Assembly (NCBI RefSeq): GCF_021283545.2
Contig: NZ_CP128540.1
Span: 965,501 to 1,029,500 of the forward strand
DNA from: Pseudomonas alloputida
GTDB taxonomy: Bacteria > Pseudomonadota > Gammaproteobacteria > Pseudomonadales > Pseudomonadaceae
DNA length: 64,000 bases
Reading direction: 5' to 3'
This document shows, piece by piece, positions 28,660 through 38,074 of this stretch. The notes beneath the pieces were generated by a model that saw only the letters and a list, made by a program, of their open reading frames with translations, did not search any database and was not told the origin of the DNA. Position numbers and translations under genes: made by a program. The stretch's first letter is position 1, and each line of letters begins with the position of its first letter.

Positions 28660-30522
28660 ATGCTGAACAAATATCCTCTGTGGAAATATGCACTGATCGT
28701 GCTGGTACTGGTGGTCGGTTTCATTTATTCCGCTCCCAACCTCTACCCGGATGACCCGGCGGTACAGATCAGCGGTGCCAGCTCGGCGCTGCAGGTGAAT
28801 CAGGCCGACCTTGATCGCGTCAGCAAGGCGCTGGTCGATGCCAAGATCGCTGTCAAGGGCGCAAGCCTGGGTGAAAAGGGCAGCGGGCTGATCCGCCTGA
28901 CCAATCAGGAAGACCAGCTGCCAGCCAAGGATGTAGTGCGCAAGGCACTGGGCGATGATTACGTCGTGGCCCTGAACCTGGCCCAGACTACCCCGCAATG
29001 GCTGCGCAACCTGGGCGCAAGCCCGATGAAACTGGGCCTGGACCTGTCCGGTGGTGTGCACTTCCTGCTGGAAGTGGACATGGACAAGGCCATGACTGCC
29101 CGCATGAAAGTCTACGAAGGCGAGGTCAAGACCTTGCTGCGCAAAGAGCGCGTCCGCTACCGCAGCCTGCCTCAGCAGGATGGCGGCATCATGCTGGGCT
29201 TCGCTGACGATGCCACCCGCGAACAGGCACGTGCCCTGATCCGCAAGAATTTCAATGATTTCGACCTGACCACCACCGATCGCAACGAGCTTGCGGTGCT
29301 GCGTCTGGCGCTGACCCAGGCGAAAGTCGCCGAGATCCGCGAATACTCGATCAAGCAGAACCTCACCACCGTGCGCAACCGCGTGAACGAGCTGGGTGTG
29401 GCAGAGCCTCTGGTACAGCGCCAGGGCGCCAACCGTATCGTGGTCGAGCTGCCAGGCGTGCAGGACACTGCCGAAGCCAAGCGTATCCTTGGTAAAACGG
29501 CCAACCTGGAGTTCCGCTTCGGTGCCGAACCGGGTGCATCCAAGGCCACTACCGAGGTGTTCGAGTTCCGTGAGGGCGGCCGCTCCGCCGCAGTCGAGCG
29601 GGGCCTGATCATCACGGGTGACCAGGTTACCGACGCCCAGGCCAGCTTCGACGAGCATGGCCGCCCGCAGGTGAACATTCGCCTGGATGGCCACGGTGGC
29701 GAGCTGATGAGCCGTGCTACCCGTAGCAACGTCGGCCGTAGCATGGCGGTGATCTTCATCGAGCAGAAGCCGGTTACCCGCTACGTCAAGCAAGCCGTCG
29801 GCGGCGTCGAGAAGGACGTTGCCGTGCAAAGCTTCGTCGAAGAGAAAAAAATCATCAGCCTGGCGACCATCCAGTCGCCGCTTGGTAGCCAGTTCCGCAT
29901 CACCGGCTTGAATGGCCAGGGCGAATCGTCCGAGCTGGCCCTGCTGCTGCGTGCCGGTGGTCTGGCTGCACCGATGTACTTCGCTGAAGAACGTACCATT
30001 GGCCCAAGCCTGGGTGCTGACAACATCACCAAGGGTATCGATGCGTCGCTGTGGGGCATGCTGTTCGTCTCGCTGTTCATCATCGCCATCTACCGCGCCT
30101 TCGGTGTGCTGGCCACCATCGCCCTGGCGGGCAACATGGTGCTGCTGCTGGCGTTGATGTCGCTGCTGGGGGCGACCCTGACCCTGCCGGGTATTGCCGG
30201 CATCGTGTTGACCATGGGTATGGCGGTGGACGCCAACGTGCTGATCTTCTCGCGTATTCGCGAAGAGATCGCGGCTGGTATGTCGGTGCAGCGCGCCATC
30301 CACGAAGGCTTCAATCGCGCCTACTCGGCAATCGTCGACGCCAACCTGACCACCCTGTTGGTCGGCGGCATCCTGTTTGCCATGGGTACCGGCCCGGTCA
30401 AAGGCTTTGCGGTCACCATGTCCCTCGGGATTTTCACCTCGATGTTCACCGCCGTCATGGTGACCCGTGCATTGGTCAACCTGACCTGTGGCGGGCGTGA
30501 CATCAAGAAGCTGTGGGTTTGA
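28660..30522 (+). CDS. secD: Protein translocase subunit SecD
   Basis: The 620-residue RND-type subunit uses the proton gradient to help finish protein export. It has one N-terminal helix (MLNKYPLWKYALIVLVLVVG), a large periplasmic P1 region with LGLDLSGGVHFLLEVD (about residue 125), and five C-terminal helices carrying the GMAVDANVLIFSRIREE motif. GTG at 28657 directly precedes the chosen ATG. It is 10 bases from secF. Confidence 0.96.
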   Translation: MLNKYPLWKYALIVLVLVVGFIYSAPNLYPDDPAVQISGASSALQVNQADLDRVSKALVDAKIAVKGASLGEKGSGLIRLTNQEDQLPAKDVVRKALGDDYVVALNLAQTTPQWLRNLGASPMKLGLDLSGGVHFLLEVDMDKAMTARMKVYEGEVKTLLRKERVRYRSLPQQDGGIMLGFADDATREQARALIRKNFNDFDLTTTDRNELAVLRLALTQAKVAEIREYSIKQNLTTVRNRVNELGVAEPLVQRQGANRIVVELPGVQDTAEAKRILGKTANLEFRFGAEPGASKATTEVFEFREGGRSAAVERGLIITGDQVTDAQASFDEHGRPQVNIRLDGHGGELMSRATRSNVGRSMAVIFIEQKPVTRYVKQAVGGVEKDVAVQSFVEEKKIISLATIQSPLGSQFRITGLNGQGESSELALLLRAGGLAAPMYFAEERTIGPSLGADNITKGIDASLWGMLFVSLFIIAIYRAFGVLATIALAGNMVLLLALMSLLGATLTLPGIAGIVLTMGMAVDANVLIFSRIREEIAAGMSVQRAIHEGFNRAYSAIVDANLTTLLVGGILFAMGTGPVKGFAVTMSLGIFTSMFTAVMVTRALVNLTCGGRDIKKLWV

Positions 30523-30532
30523 GGGAGCTGCG

Positions 30533-31441
30533 ATGAAAACCATCAATTTCATGGGTGTGCGCAATGTCGCGTTCGCCGTCACCGTGCTCCTCACCGTGTT
30601 GGCGCTGTTCAGCTGGTGGCAAAAGGGCCTGAACTTCGGGCTGGACTTCACCGGGGGTACGCTGATCGAGCTGACCTACGAGCGCCCGGCCGACGTCAAG
30701 GCTGTGCGTGCCGAGTTGGTCGAATCCGGCTTCAACGAGGCCGTGGTGCAGAGCTTCGGTGCTACCACTGACCTGCTTGTGCGCATGCCTGGCGACGATC
30801 CCATGCTGGGTAACAAGGTAGCTGAAGCCCTGCAGAAGGCTGGAGGTGACAACCCGGCGAAGGTCAAGCGTGTCGAGTTCGTCGGCCCTCAGGTGGGTGA
30901 AGAGCTGCGTGACCAGGGTGGCATAGGCATGTTGCTGGCCTTGGGCGGCATCCTCATCTACCTGGCGTTCCGTTTCCAGTGGAAGTTCGCCGTGGGGGCG
31001 ATCGTTTCGCTGATCCACGACGTGGTGGTAACGCTGGGTATCCTGTCGTTCTTCCAGATCACCTTCGACCTGACGGTGCTGGCGGCGGTGCTGGCGATCA
31101 TCGGTTACTCGCTGAACGACACCATCGTTGTGTTCGACCGGGTACGTGAAAACTTCCGCGTCATGCGCAAGGCCTCATTGATCGAGAACATCAACGTTTC
31201 CACCACCCAGACCCTGCTGCGTACCGTCGCCACTTCGGTTTCGACCTTGCTGGCCATTGCCGCGCTGCTGTTCTTCGGGGGTGACAACCTGTTCGGTTTC
31301 TCGTTGGCCCTGTTCATTGGTGTCATGGCCGGTACCTACTCGTCGATCTATATCGCCAACGTGGTACTGATCTGGCTGAACCTGAGCAGCGAGGATCTCA
31401 TTCCGCCGGTCAAGGCCGAAGGTGTGGACGAACGTCCGTAG
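30533..31441 (+). CDS. secF: Protein translocase subunit SecF
   Basis: The 302-residue partner of SecD has the LDFTGGTLIEL motif (about 37-47), the GYSLNDTIVVFDRVREN motif (about 193-208) and six membrane helices. ATG 30533 follows GGGAG. It closes the yajC-secD-secF operon with a strong terminator. Confidence 0.96.
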   Translation: MKTINFMGVRNVAFAVTVLLTVLALFSWWQKGLNFGLDFTGGTLIELTYERPADVKAVRAELVESGFNEAVVQSFGATTDLLVRMPGDDPMLGNKVAEALQKAGGDNPAKVKRVEFVGPQVGEELRDQGGIGMLLALGGILIYLAFRFQWKFAVGAIVSLIHDVVVTLGILSFFQITFDLTVLAAVLAIIGYSLNDTIVVFDRVRENFRVMRKASLIENINVSTTQTLLRTVATSVSTLLAIAALLFFGGDNLFGFSLALFIGVMAGTYSSIYIANVVLIWLNLSSEDLIPPVKAEGVDERP

Positions 31442-31468
31442 GTTTTTCCTGCGCCGTTTGGCGATGAA

Positions 31469-31502
31469 AAGGCGCGAGTGTTGAACTCGCGCCTTTTTTT
31501 TT
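31469..31502 (+). terminator. Terminator of secDF
   Basis: GGCGCGAGT-GTTGA-ACTCGCGCC is followed by nine T residues. Confidence 0.95.
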
Positions 31503-31559
31503 GCTCCAAGGCTGGGAGAAGCGCGGGTTCACACCCGCTGGTACGATCAGGAGGTTCAC

Positions 31560-32102
31560 GTGAATAAATCAATGCTGGTGGGTGCGGTGCTGGGTGCTGT
31601 CGGTGTAACTGCCGGAGGTGCTGTGGCGACCTACAGCTTGGTGAACAAAGGCCCCGAAGTCGCCCAGGTGACTGACGTGCAGCCGATCAAGCAGCAGGTG
31701 AAAACCCCGCGTGAAGTTTGCAAGGACGTGACTGTGACGCGCCAGGCGCCGGTCAAGGATCAACACCAGATTGCCGGTACCGTGGTCGGTGCGTTGGCAG
31801 GTGGTCTGTTGGGTAACCAGATTGGTGGCGGTACCGGCAAGAAGATTGCCACGGTGGCCGGTGCGGTCGGTGGTGGTTATGCGGGTAACAAGGTGCAGGA
31901 AGGCATGCAGGAGCGTGATACCTACACAACCACGCAAACCCGCTGCAACACGGTCAACGACATCAGTGAGAAGGTGGTGGGCTACAACGTGACCTATTCC
32001 ATCGGTGATCAGGTAGGCAAGGTGAAGATGGATCGCGAGCCGGGATCGACCATTCCGCTGGACAAGAATGGCAAGCTGATTCTGAGCGAAGCGGGTCAGT
32101 GA
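31560..32102 (+). CDS. Glycine-zipper 2TM-domain envelope protein
   Basis: The 180-residue protein starts at a GTG behind AGGAGG. Residues 4-26 form a hydrophobic N-terminal segment; residues 72-112 are a glycine zipper (TVVGALAGGLLGNQIGGG in part), as in SlyB/Rick-17 kDa proteins. It lacks a lipobox cysteine. Two cysteines (REVCKD, TRCNTV) flank the zipper. Likely an envelope protein; exact role unknown. It stands alone after the secDF terminator. Confidence 0.8.
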   Translation: MNKSMLVGAVLGAVGVTAGGAVATYSLVNKGPEVAQVTDVQPIKQQVKTPREVCKDVTVTRQAPVKDQHQIAGTVVGALAGGLLGNQIGGGTGKKIATVAGAVGGGYAGNKVQEGMQERDTYTTTQTRCNTVNDISEKVVGYNVTYSIGDQVGKVKMDREPGSTIPLDKNGKLILSEAGQ

Positions 32103-32111
32103 TTTGCGGTG

Positions 32112-32203
32112 TCTGTGCCGGCCTCTTCGCGGGTAAACCCGATCCTACAGGGGCAATGCGATCCATGTAGGAGCGGGTTTACCCGCGAAGAGGTCGGTAC
32201 AGG
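32112..32203. repeat. Inverted REP pair
   Basis: CCTCTTCGCGGGTAAACCCG at 32122 and its complement at 32169-32192 flank a short spacer. It separates convergent genes. Confidence 0.85.
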
Positions 32204-32225
32204 CCACGCAAAACCACCAGGCACA

Positions 32226-32251
32226 AAAAAGCACCTCAAGAGGTGCTTTTT
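32226..32251. terminator. Bidirectional terminator (suhB side)
   Basis: AAAAAGCACCTC-AA-GAGGTGCTTTTT lies 19 bases after the suhB stop, and faces the glycine-zipper gene on the other side. Confidence 0.9.
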
Positions 32252-32270
32252 GTTTGCCGGCAATCTGCGC

Positions 32271-33089
32271 TTAGCGCTTCATGCTTTCTGGCAGGTGCGG
32301 CTGGATGGCAGTCAGTACCGCCTTGAAGCACTTGATGTTGCCTGCAACGATGTGGCCTTTGTCGAGGAAGTCGTGGCCACCGTTGAAGTCGCTCACCAAG
32401 CCACCGGCTTCCTGGATCAGCAGTACGCCCGCTGCCATGTCCCATTCGGACAGGCCCGACTCCCAGAAGGCGTCGAAGCGGCCAGCAGCCACGTAGGCCA
32501 GGTCCAGGCTGGCGGAGCCGGCGCGGCGGATGCCGGCGGTCTGGCCGGTCAAGGCGCGGAACATGCCCAGGTAGTTGTCCATGTCCGCCATCTGGCCGTC
32601 ACGGAACGGGAAGCCGGTGCCCAGCAGGGCGCCTTCCAGGCTTGTGCGCGAGCTGACGCGCAGGCGGCGGCCATTGAGTTGGGCGCCACGGCCACGGCTG
32701 GCGGTGAATTCTTCCTGGCGAACCGGGTCGACGATCACGGCGTGCTCAAGGCGGCCGCGGTATTTGCAGGCGATGCTGACGGCGAAGTGCGGGATACCGC
32801 GCAGGAAGTTGGTGGTGCCGTCCAGCGGATCGATGATCCACAGGTAATCTTTGCCTTCTTCGCCGCTACCCGCGTGCAGGCCGGTTTCCTCGCCCTGGAT
32901 GGAGTGGTTCGGGTAGGCCTTGCGCAGTGCGTTGACGATGCTCTGCTCGGCGGCGCGATCGACTTCGGAAACGTAGTCCTTGGCCTCTTTCTCATCGACC
33001 TTGATGCTATCCAGGCGTTCGATGGAGCGGAAAATCAGTTCACTGGCGCTGCGAGCGGCGCGCAGGGCGATATTCAGCATAGGCTGCAT
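32271..33089 (-). CDS. suhB: Inositol-1-monophosphatase / Nus-associated SuhB
   Basis: The 272-residue Mg-dependent phosphatase has the metal motif WIIDPLDGTTNF (about 84-95), Glu in IQGEETG and the C-terminal SEWDMAAG. In E. coli SuhB also joins rRNA antitermination complexes. Divergent from trmJ, as in other pseudomonads. Confidence 0.95.
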   Translation of the reverse strand: MQPMLNIALRAARSASELIFRSIERLDSIKVDEKEAKDYVSEVDRAAEQSIVNALRKAYPNHSIQGEETGLHAGSGEEGKDYLWIIDPLDGTTNFLRGIPHFAVSIACKYRGRLEHAVIVDPVRQEEFTASRGRGAQLNGRRLRVSSRTSLEGALLGTGFPFRDGQMADMDNYLGMFRALTGQTAGIRRAGSASLDLAYVAAGRFDAFWESGLSEWDMAAGVLLIQEAGGLVSDFNGGHDFLDKGHIVAGNIKCFKAVLTAIQPHLPESMKR

Positions 33090-33240
33090 GGGCGGGTCAC
33101 CTGGAGATGTTAAAGAAGAAAGCCGATCATTCTAGCAGAAAACTTTGGCGGCAGAAGTGTCACATTTGCTTTCATGGCGTTACGTCTGTCGGTTCTGTAA
33201 GATCGAAGGCCCTGATTCCTGCATCTGTGAGCACAACACC

Positions 33241-33996
33241 TTGCTGCAAAATATTCGTGTTGTTCTGGTCAATACCAGCCACCCCGGCAACATCGGCGGC
33301 GCTGCACGTGCCATGAAAAACATGGGCTTGTCGCGTCTGGTGCTGGTGCAGCCGAAAGAATTCCCCGCCGTGGATGCCAGTGCCCGTGCTTCGGGCGCCG
33401 ACGATGTGCTGGATAACGCCCAGGTGGTCGACAGTCTCGAACAGGCGCTGGTCGGCTGTAACCTGGTGATGGGCACCAGCGCCCGCGAGCGCAGCATTCC
33501 CTGGCCGTTGATCGGCCCGCGTGAATGCGGTGCCAAGGCGGTGGAGCATGCCAATGGCGGCGAGGAAATCGCCCTGGTGTTCGGGCGCGAGCACGCCGGC
33601 CTGACCAACGAAGAACTGCAGCGATGTCATTTCCACGTGCACATTCCCTCCAACCCCGACTTCAGCTCGCTGAACCTGGCGGCTGCCGTGCAGGTGCTCT
33701 CCTACGAGGTGCGCATGGCCTGGCTGGCTGCCGGTGAAGCACCGGGCAAAGTCGAGAAGGTTGACGCCGCTGAGCTGGCGACCATGGATGAAATGGAGCT
33801 GTTCTACGACCACCTGGAGAAAACCCTGGTGGGCATCGGCTTCCTCGACCCCGAAAAGCCCAAGCACCTGATGCCGCGCCTGCGCCGGCTGTATGGGCGG
33901 GTGGCGGTCGAGCGTTCGGAAATGAGCATTTTGCGCGGCATCCTCACCGAGACCCAGAAGGTGGTCCGGGGCGAGCCGCATAAACGGAAGGACTGA
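33241..33996 (+). CDS. trmJ: tRNA (cytidine/uridine-2'-O-)-methyltransferase TrmJ
   Basis: The 251-residue SPOUT enzyme methylates the ribose at tRNA position 32. It has NTSHPGNIGGAARAMKNMG at the N-terminus and the knot motifs ALVFGREHAGLTNEEL and SSLNLAAAVQVLSYEVRMAW. The TTG at 33241 aligns exactly with the E. coli start (MLQNIR); the frame is open upstream without family similarity. Only 3 bases separate it from cysE. Confidence 0.93.
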   Translation: MLQNIRVVLVNTSHPGNIGGAARAMKNMGLSRLVLVQPKEFPAVDASARASGADDVLDNAQVVDSLEQALVGCNLVMGTSARERSIPWPLIGPRECGAKAVEHANGGEEIALVFGREHAGLTNEELQRCHFHVHIPSNPDFSSLNLAAAVQVLSYEVRMAWLAAGEAPGKVEKVDAAELATMDEMELFYDHLEKTLVGIGFLDPEKPKHLMPRLRRLYGRVAVERSEMSILRGILTETQKVVRGEPHKRKD

Positions 33997-33999
33997 CAG

Positions 34000-34785
34000 A
34001 TGTTCGAACGCCTGCGTGAAGATATTCAAAGCGTATTCCACCGTGACCCGGCTGCACGCAATGCCTTCGAGGTGCTCACCTGCTACCCCGGCATGCATGC
34101 CATCTGGCTGCACCGCCTGGGCAATGCGCTGTGGAGGCGTGATTTCAAATGGCTGGCCCGGCTGGTGTCGAACTTCGGTCGCTGGCTGACCGGTATCGAA
34201 ATCCACCCTGGCGCCACCATTGGCCGGCGCTTTTTCATCGACCACGGTATGGGTATCGTCATTGGCGAAACCGCCGAGATCGGCGATGACGTCACCCTGT
34301 ACCAGGGGGTGACGCTCGGTGGCACCAGCTGGAACAAGGGCAAGCGCCACCCCACCTTGGAAAACGGCGTGGTGGTAGGGGCGGGTGCCAAGGTGCTGGG
34401 GCCTTTCACCGTCGGCGCCGGGGCCAAGATCGGTTCCAATGCGGTGGTCACCAAGGCGGTGCCGGCCGGGGCTACGGCGGTAGGCATTCCGGGGCGGATC
34501 ATCGTCAAGAGCGAGGACACCGAAGTCGAAGCCAAGCGTAAGGCAATGGCCGAGAAGATCGGCTTCGACGCCTATGGTGTCAGTGGCGACATGCCCGACC
34601 CGGTGGCGCGGGCCATCGGCCAGATGCTCGATCACCTGCAGGCCGTCGACGAACGGTTGGAGGGTATGTGTGGCGCGCTGACCAAGATGGGCAGTGACTA
34701 TTGTGCCAAGGAACTGCCGGCCTTGCCGGAGGACGACTTCAGCGAGGCTGCCCAAGTGGCCCAGCGCGACACTCAGCCGCATTGA
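34000..34785 (+). CDS. cysE: Serine O-acetyltransferase
   Basis: The 261-residue enzyme makes O-acetylserine, the cysteine precursor. The left-handed beta-helix of hexapeptide repeats starts near [19 protein letters not shown] (catalytic His in DHG) and continues through [20 protein letters not shown]. It lies immediately upstream of iscR, so cysteine synthesis neighbours the cysteine-consuming Isc operon. Confidence 0.95.
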   Translation: MFERLREDIQSVFHRDPAARNAFEVLTCYPGMHAIWLHRLGNALWRRDFKWLARLVSNFGRWLTGIEIHPGATIGRRFFIDHGMGIVIGETAEIGDDVTLYQGVTLGGTSWNKGKRHPTLENGVVVGAGAKVLGPFTVGAGAKIGSNAVVTKAVPAGATAVGIPGRIIVKSEDTEVEAKRKAMAEKIGFDAYGVSGDMPDPVARAIGQMLDHLQAVDERLEGMCGALTKMGSDYCAKELPALPEDDFSEAAQVAQRDTQPH

Positions 34786-34869
34786 TCGCGCCGCACTGAA
34801 GTCATGGTGGCATGCGGGGCGTGTGCTCACGCCCCTCGTCTGCTACAATCGCGCCCGCCTCCCTGATGC

Positions 34870-34919
34870 AATCCCGACTAAAGCAGTAGGTCTAATAGTT
34901 GACTTAAATGCTCGGGAAT
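34870..34919. promoter_or_regulatory. Two abutting type 1 IscR sites and the isc promoter
   Basis: Two 25-bp sequences fit the type 1 IscR pattern and touch each other. At 34870-34894 GACT and AGTA sit at the right spacing; at 34895-34919 ATAGTTGACTTAAATGCTCG is the start. The second contains TTGACT (34900-34905), which with ATACTC or CATACT about 17 bases on forms a sigma-70 promoter. [2Fe-2S]-IscR binding there would block the polymerase, the known feedback logic. Confidence 0.75.
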
Positions 34920-34964
34920 CGCATACTCGCACACATCCTGAAACTCCCGTGGTACCCAATAGCC

Positions 34965-35456
34965 ATGCGACTGACTACCAAAGGCCGATACGCCGTGACC
35001 GCCATGCTCGACCTGGCGTTGCACGCGAAGCATGGGCCGGTGTCTTTGGCCGATATTTCCGAGCGCCAGGGCATTTCCCTCTCTTATCTGGAGCAGCTGT
35101 TCGCCAAGCTGCGCCGCAGCAGCCTGGTTTCCAGTGTGCGCGGTCCAGGCGGTGGCTACCAGCTGTCGCGGGGCATGGAAACCATCCAGGTGGCCCAGGT
35201 TATCGACGCGGTCAACGAATCGGTCGACGCCACCCGCTGCCAGGGGCTCGGTGACTGCCATGCCGGTGATACCTGCCTGACCCACCACCTGTGGTGCGAC
35301 CTCAGCCAGCAGATCCATGAATTCCTCAGCGGCATAAGCCTGGCCGACCTCGTCAAGCGCCGTGATGTGCAGGAAGTCGCCCAGCGCCAGGACCTGCGCC
35401 GTGTCGCAGGACGAACCGCCCAGCTGGACAAGATTGAGACGTCTGCCGTCGATTGA
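34965..35456 (+). CDS. iscR: Iron-sulfur cluster regulator IscR
   Basis: The 163-residue Rrf2-family repressor has an N-terminal winged helix ([19 protein letters not shown]) and the cluster cysteines in [18 protein letters not shown] (Cys92/98/104 arrangement of E. coli). With a cluster it represses its own operon. ATG 34965 is the family start; a codon 57 bases upstream is inside the operator. Confidence 0.96.
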   Translation: MRLTTKGRYAVTAMLDLALHAKHGPVSLADISERQGISLSYLEQLFAKLRRSSLVSSVRGPGGGYQLSRGMETIQVAQVIDAVNESVDATRCQGLGDCHAGDTCLTHHLWCDLSQQIHEFLSGISLADLVKRRDVQEVAQRQDLRRVAGRTAQLDKIETSAVD

Positions 35457-35501
35457 CCCCCTGGGACGACGAGCGACGCCACCGCCTGATAGGAGAGACA
35501 A

Positions 35502-36716
35502 ATGAAGTTGCCGATCTACCTTGATTATTCTGCGACCACTCCGGTCGACCCACGCGTGGCCCAGAAGATGGCCGACTGCCTGCTGGTCGACGGGAACTTC
35601 GGTAACCCGGCCTCGCGCTCCCACGTCTTTGGCTGGAAGGCCGAGGAAGCGGTGGAGAACGGTCGTCGTCAGGTTGCCGAGCTGATCAACGCCGATCCGC
35701 GCGAAATCGTCTGGACCAGCGGTGCCACCGAGTCCGACAACCTCGCGCTCAAAGGTGTCGCGCACTTCTATCAGACCAAGGGCAAGCACATCATTACCTC
35801 CAAGATCGAGCACAAGGCGGTCCTGGATACCGCTCGCCAGCTGGAACGCGAAGGTTTTGAAGTCACTTACCTGGAGCCAGGCGAAGACGGCATCGTCACC
35901 CCGGCCATGGTAGAAGCGGTGCTGCGCGACGACACCATCCTGGTCTCGCTGATGCATGTGAACAACGAAGTCGGCTCGATCAACGACATCGCCGCCATCG
36001 GTGAACTGACCCGTTCGCGCGGTGTACTGTTCCATGTCGACGCGGCCCAGTCGGCCGGCAAGGTCGAAATCGACCTGCAAAAGCTGAAAGTCGACCTGAT
36101 GTCGTTCTCGGCGCACAAGGTCTATGGCCCGAAAGGCATCGGCGCGCTGTACGTCAGCCGCAAGCCGCGTGTACGTCTTGAAGCCATCATTCACGGCGGC
36201 GGTCATGAGCGCGGCATGCGTTCGGGCACCCTGCCGACTCACCAGATCGTCGGCATGGGCGAAGCCTTCGCCATTGCCAAGCAGGAAATGGTTGCAGAAA
36301 ACGCACGCATCAAGGCCCTGAGCGACCGCTTCTTCAAGCAGGTCTCAAACCTTGAAGAGCTGTACGTCAATGGCAGCCAGACTGCGCGTGTACCGCACAA
36401 CCTGAACCTGAGCTTCAACTACGTCGAAGGCGAATCGCTGCTGATGTCGCTGAAAGACATCGCCGTATCGTCCGGTTCGGCCTGTACCTCCGCGTCGCTC
36501 GAGCCGTCCTACGTACTGCGTGCTCTGGGCCGCAACGACGAGCTGGCGCACAGCTCGATCCGCTTCTCCTTCGGCCGTTTCACCACCGAAGAAGAAGTCG
36601 ACTACGCCGCGCAGAAAGTCTGCGAGGCCGTCAATAAACTGCGTGAGCTGTCGCCGCTGTGGGATATGTACAAAGACGGCGTTGACATCTCCAAGATCGA
36701 GTGGGCCGCCCACTAA
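35502..36716 (+). CDS. iscS: Cysteine desulfurase IscS
   Basis: The 404-residue PLP enzyme takes sulfur from cysteine for Fe-S clusters and thio-tRNA. Lys206 ([10 protein letters not shown]) holds PLP and Cys328 ([13 protein letters not shown]) carries the persulfide, both at the E. coli positions. A GGAGAG ribosome site precedes the ATG. Confidence 0.98.
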   Translation: MKLPIYLDYSATTPVDPRVAQKMADCLLVDGNFGNPASRSHVFGWKAEEAVENGRRQVAELINADPREIVWTSGATESDNLALKGVAHFYQTKGKHIITSKIEHKAVLDTARQLEREGFEVTYLEPGEDGIVTPAMVEAVLRDDTILVSLMHVNNEVGSINDIAAIGELTRSRGVLFHVDAAQSAGKVEIDLQKLKVDLMSFSAHKVYGPKGIGALYVSRKPRVRLEAIIHGGGHERGMRSGTLPTHQIVGMGEAFAIAKQEMVAENARIKALSDRFFKQVSNLEELYVNGSQTARVPHNLNLSFNYVEGESLLMSLKDIAVSSGSACTSASLEPSYVLRALGRNDELAHSSIRFSFGRFTTEEEVDYAAQKVCEAVNKLRELSPLWDMYKDGVDISKIEWAAH

Positions 36717-36762
36717 GCAGTCGCCGGCAAGAGCGGCTCCCTGATGAGGAAGGAATTGCACC

Positions 36763-37149
36763 ATGGCATACAGTGAAAAGGTCATCGACCACTACGAAAA
36801 CCCGCGCAACGTCGGCAAGATGAATGCCGAGGACCCGGATGTCGGCACCGGCATGGTCGGCGCCCCGGCCTGCGGTGACGTGATGCGTCTGCAGATCAAG
36901 GTCAACGAGCAGGGCGTTATCGAAGACGCCAAGTTCAAGACCTACGGCTGCGGTTCGGCCATCGCGTCCAGCTCCCTCGCCACCGAGTGGATGAAGGGCA
37001 AGACCCTGGACGAGGCCGAAACCATCAAGAATACCCAACTGGCCGAAGAGCTGGCGTTGCCGCCGGTCAAGATTCACTGCTCGGTACTCGCCGAAGATGC
37101 CATCAAGGCAGCCGTACGCGACTACAAGCAGAAGAAAGGCTTGATCTAA
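36763..37149 (+). CDS. iscU: Fe-S scaffold protein IscU
   Basis: The 128-residue scaffold has the three ligands Cys37 (APACGDVM), Cys63 (YGCGSA) and Cys106 (KIHCSVLA), Asp39, and the HscA-recognition sequence LPPVK. It lies 46 bases after iscS. Confidence 0.98.
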   Translation: MAYSEKVIDHYENPRNVGKMNAEDPDVGTGMVGAPACGDVMRLQIKVNEQGVIEDAKFKTYGCGSAIASSSLATEWMKGKTLDEAETIKNTQLAEELALPPVKIHCSVLAEDAIKAAVRDYKQKKGLI

Positions 37150-37177
37150 GTCGCCTGTTGCAAGGTAAGGAGTTCTG

Positions 37178-37501
37178 ATGGCTATCAGCATGACAGAAGC
37201 CGCCGCCAACCACATTCGCCGCTCCCTCGACGGGCGCGGCAAAGGTGAGGGCATTCGCCTGGGCGTGCGCACCACCGGTTGCTCGGGTCTGGCCTACGTG
37301 CTGGAATTCGTCGACGAACTGGCGGACGAAGACCAGGTGTTCGAAAACCATGGCGTCAAGGTGATCATCGATCCCAAGAGCCTGGTCTACCTCGATGGCA
37401 CCGAACTGGATTTCGTCAAGGAAGGGTTGAACGAAGGCTTCAAGTTCAACAACCCCAACGTGCGCGGTGAGTGTGGCTGCGGCGAAAGCTTCAACGTTTG
37501 A
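37178..37501 (+). CDS. iscA: A-type Fe-S carrier IscA
   Basis: The 107-residue protein has the conserved cysteines in TTGCSGLAY and the C-terminal CGCGESF. It passes clusters to apo-targets. Confidence 0.97.
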   Translation: MAISMTEAAANHIRRSLDGRGKGEGIRLGVRTTGCSGLAYVLEFVDELADEDQVFENHGVKVIIDPKSLVYLDGTELDFVKEGLNEGFKFNNPNVRGECGCGESFNV

Positions 37502-37509
37502 GGCTGGCT

Positions 37510-38031
37510 GTGGGTACTCCTTGTCATTACGCATTGTTTGACCTCCAGCCAAGCTTCCGTCTGGATCTCGACAAGCTGGCCACTCGCTATCGCGAGCTGG
37601 CCCGCGAAGTCCATCCTGATCGCTTTGCCGACGCCTCCGAGCGTGAGCAGCGTATTGCGCTGGAAAAATCCGCGGCCCTCAACGACGCTTACCAGACGCT
37701 GCGCAGTGCGCCGCGTCGCGCGCGCTACCTGCTGGCCATCAGCGGCCACGAAGTGCCCCAGGAGGTCACGGTCCACGACCCTGACTTCCTGCTGCAGCAG
37801 ATGCAGTGGCGTGAAGAGCTCGAAGAACTGCAGGATGAAGCCGACCTTGACGGTGTCGGCGTGTTCAAGAAGCGCCTGAAGGCCGCCCAGGACACGCTGA
37901 ATGAGGACTTTGCCGGCTGCTGGGATGCCCCGGGCGAGCGCGACAAGGCTGAACGCCTGATGCGCCGCATGCAGTTCCTCGACAAGCTCGCCCAAGAAGT
38001 GCGCCAACTGGAAGAGCGCCTCGACGATTAA
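37510..38031 (+). CDS. hscB: Fe-S co-chaperone HscB
   Basis: The 173-residue J-protein has HPD in [11 protein letters not shown] (about 31-41) and a C-terminal helical IscU-binding domain. The GTG start (GTG GGT ACT) follows GAGG by seven bases, and the length matches E. coli (171). An in-frame start 39 bases upstream lies in iscA. Confidence 0.95.
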
Positions 38032-38074
38032 CCCCGGTGCTGCCCGTGATGGCACCTAAGGTATTCAGATAAGC

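Noticed and set aside
28243..30651. An 802-codon open frame antisense to secD and yajC, with similar long antisense frames opposite cyoB, hscA, ispG and trmJ-cysE
   Set aside because: They are mirror frames of well-conserved GC-rich genes, lack domains and ribosome sites, and have typical shadow composition (His/Gln/Val rich).
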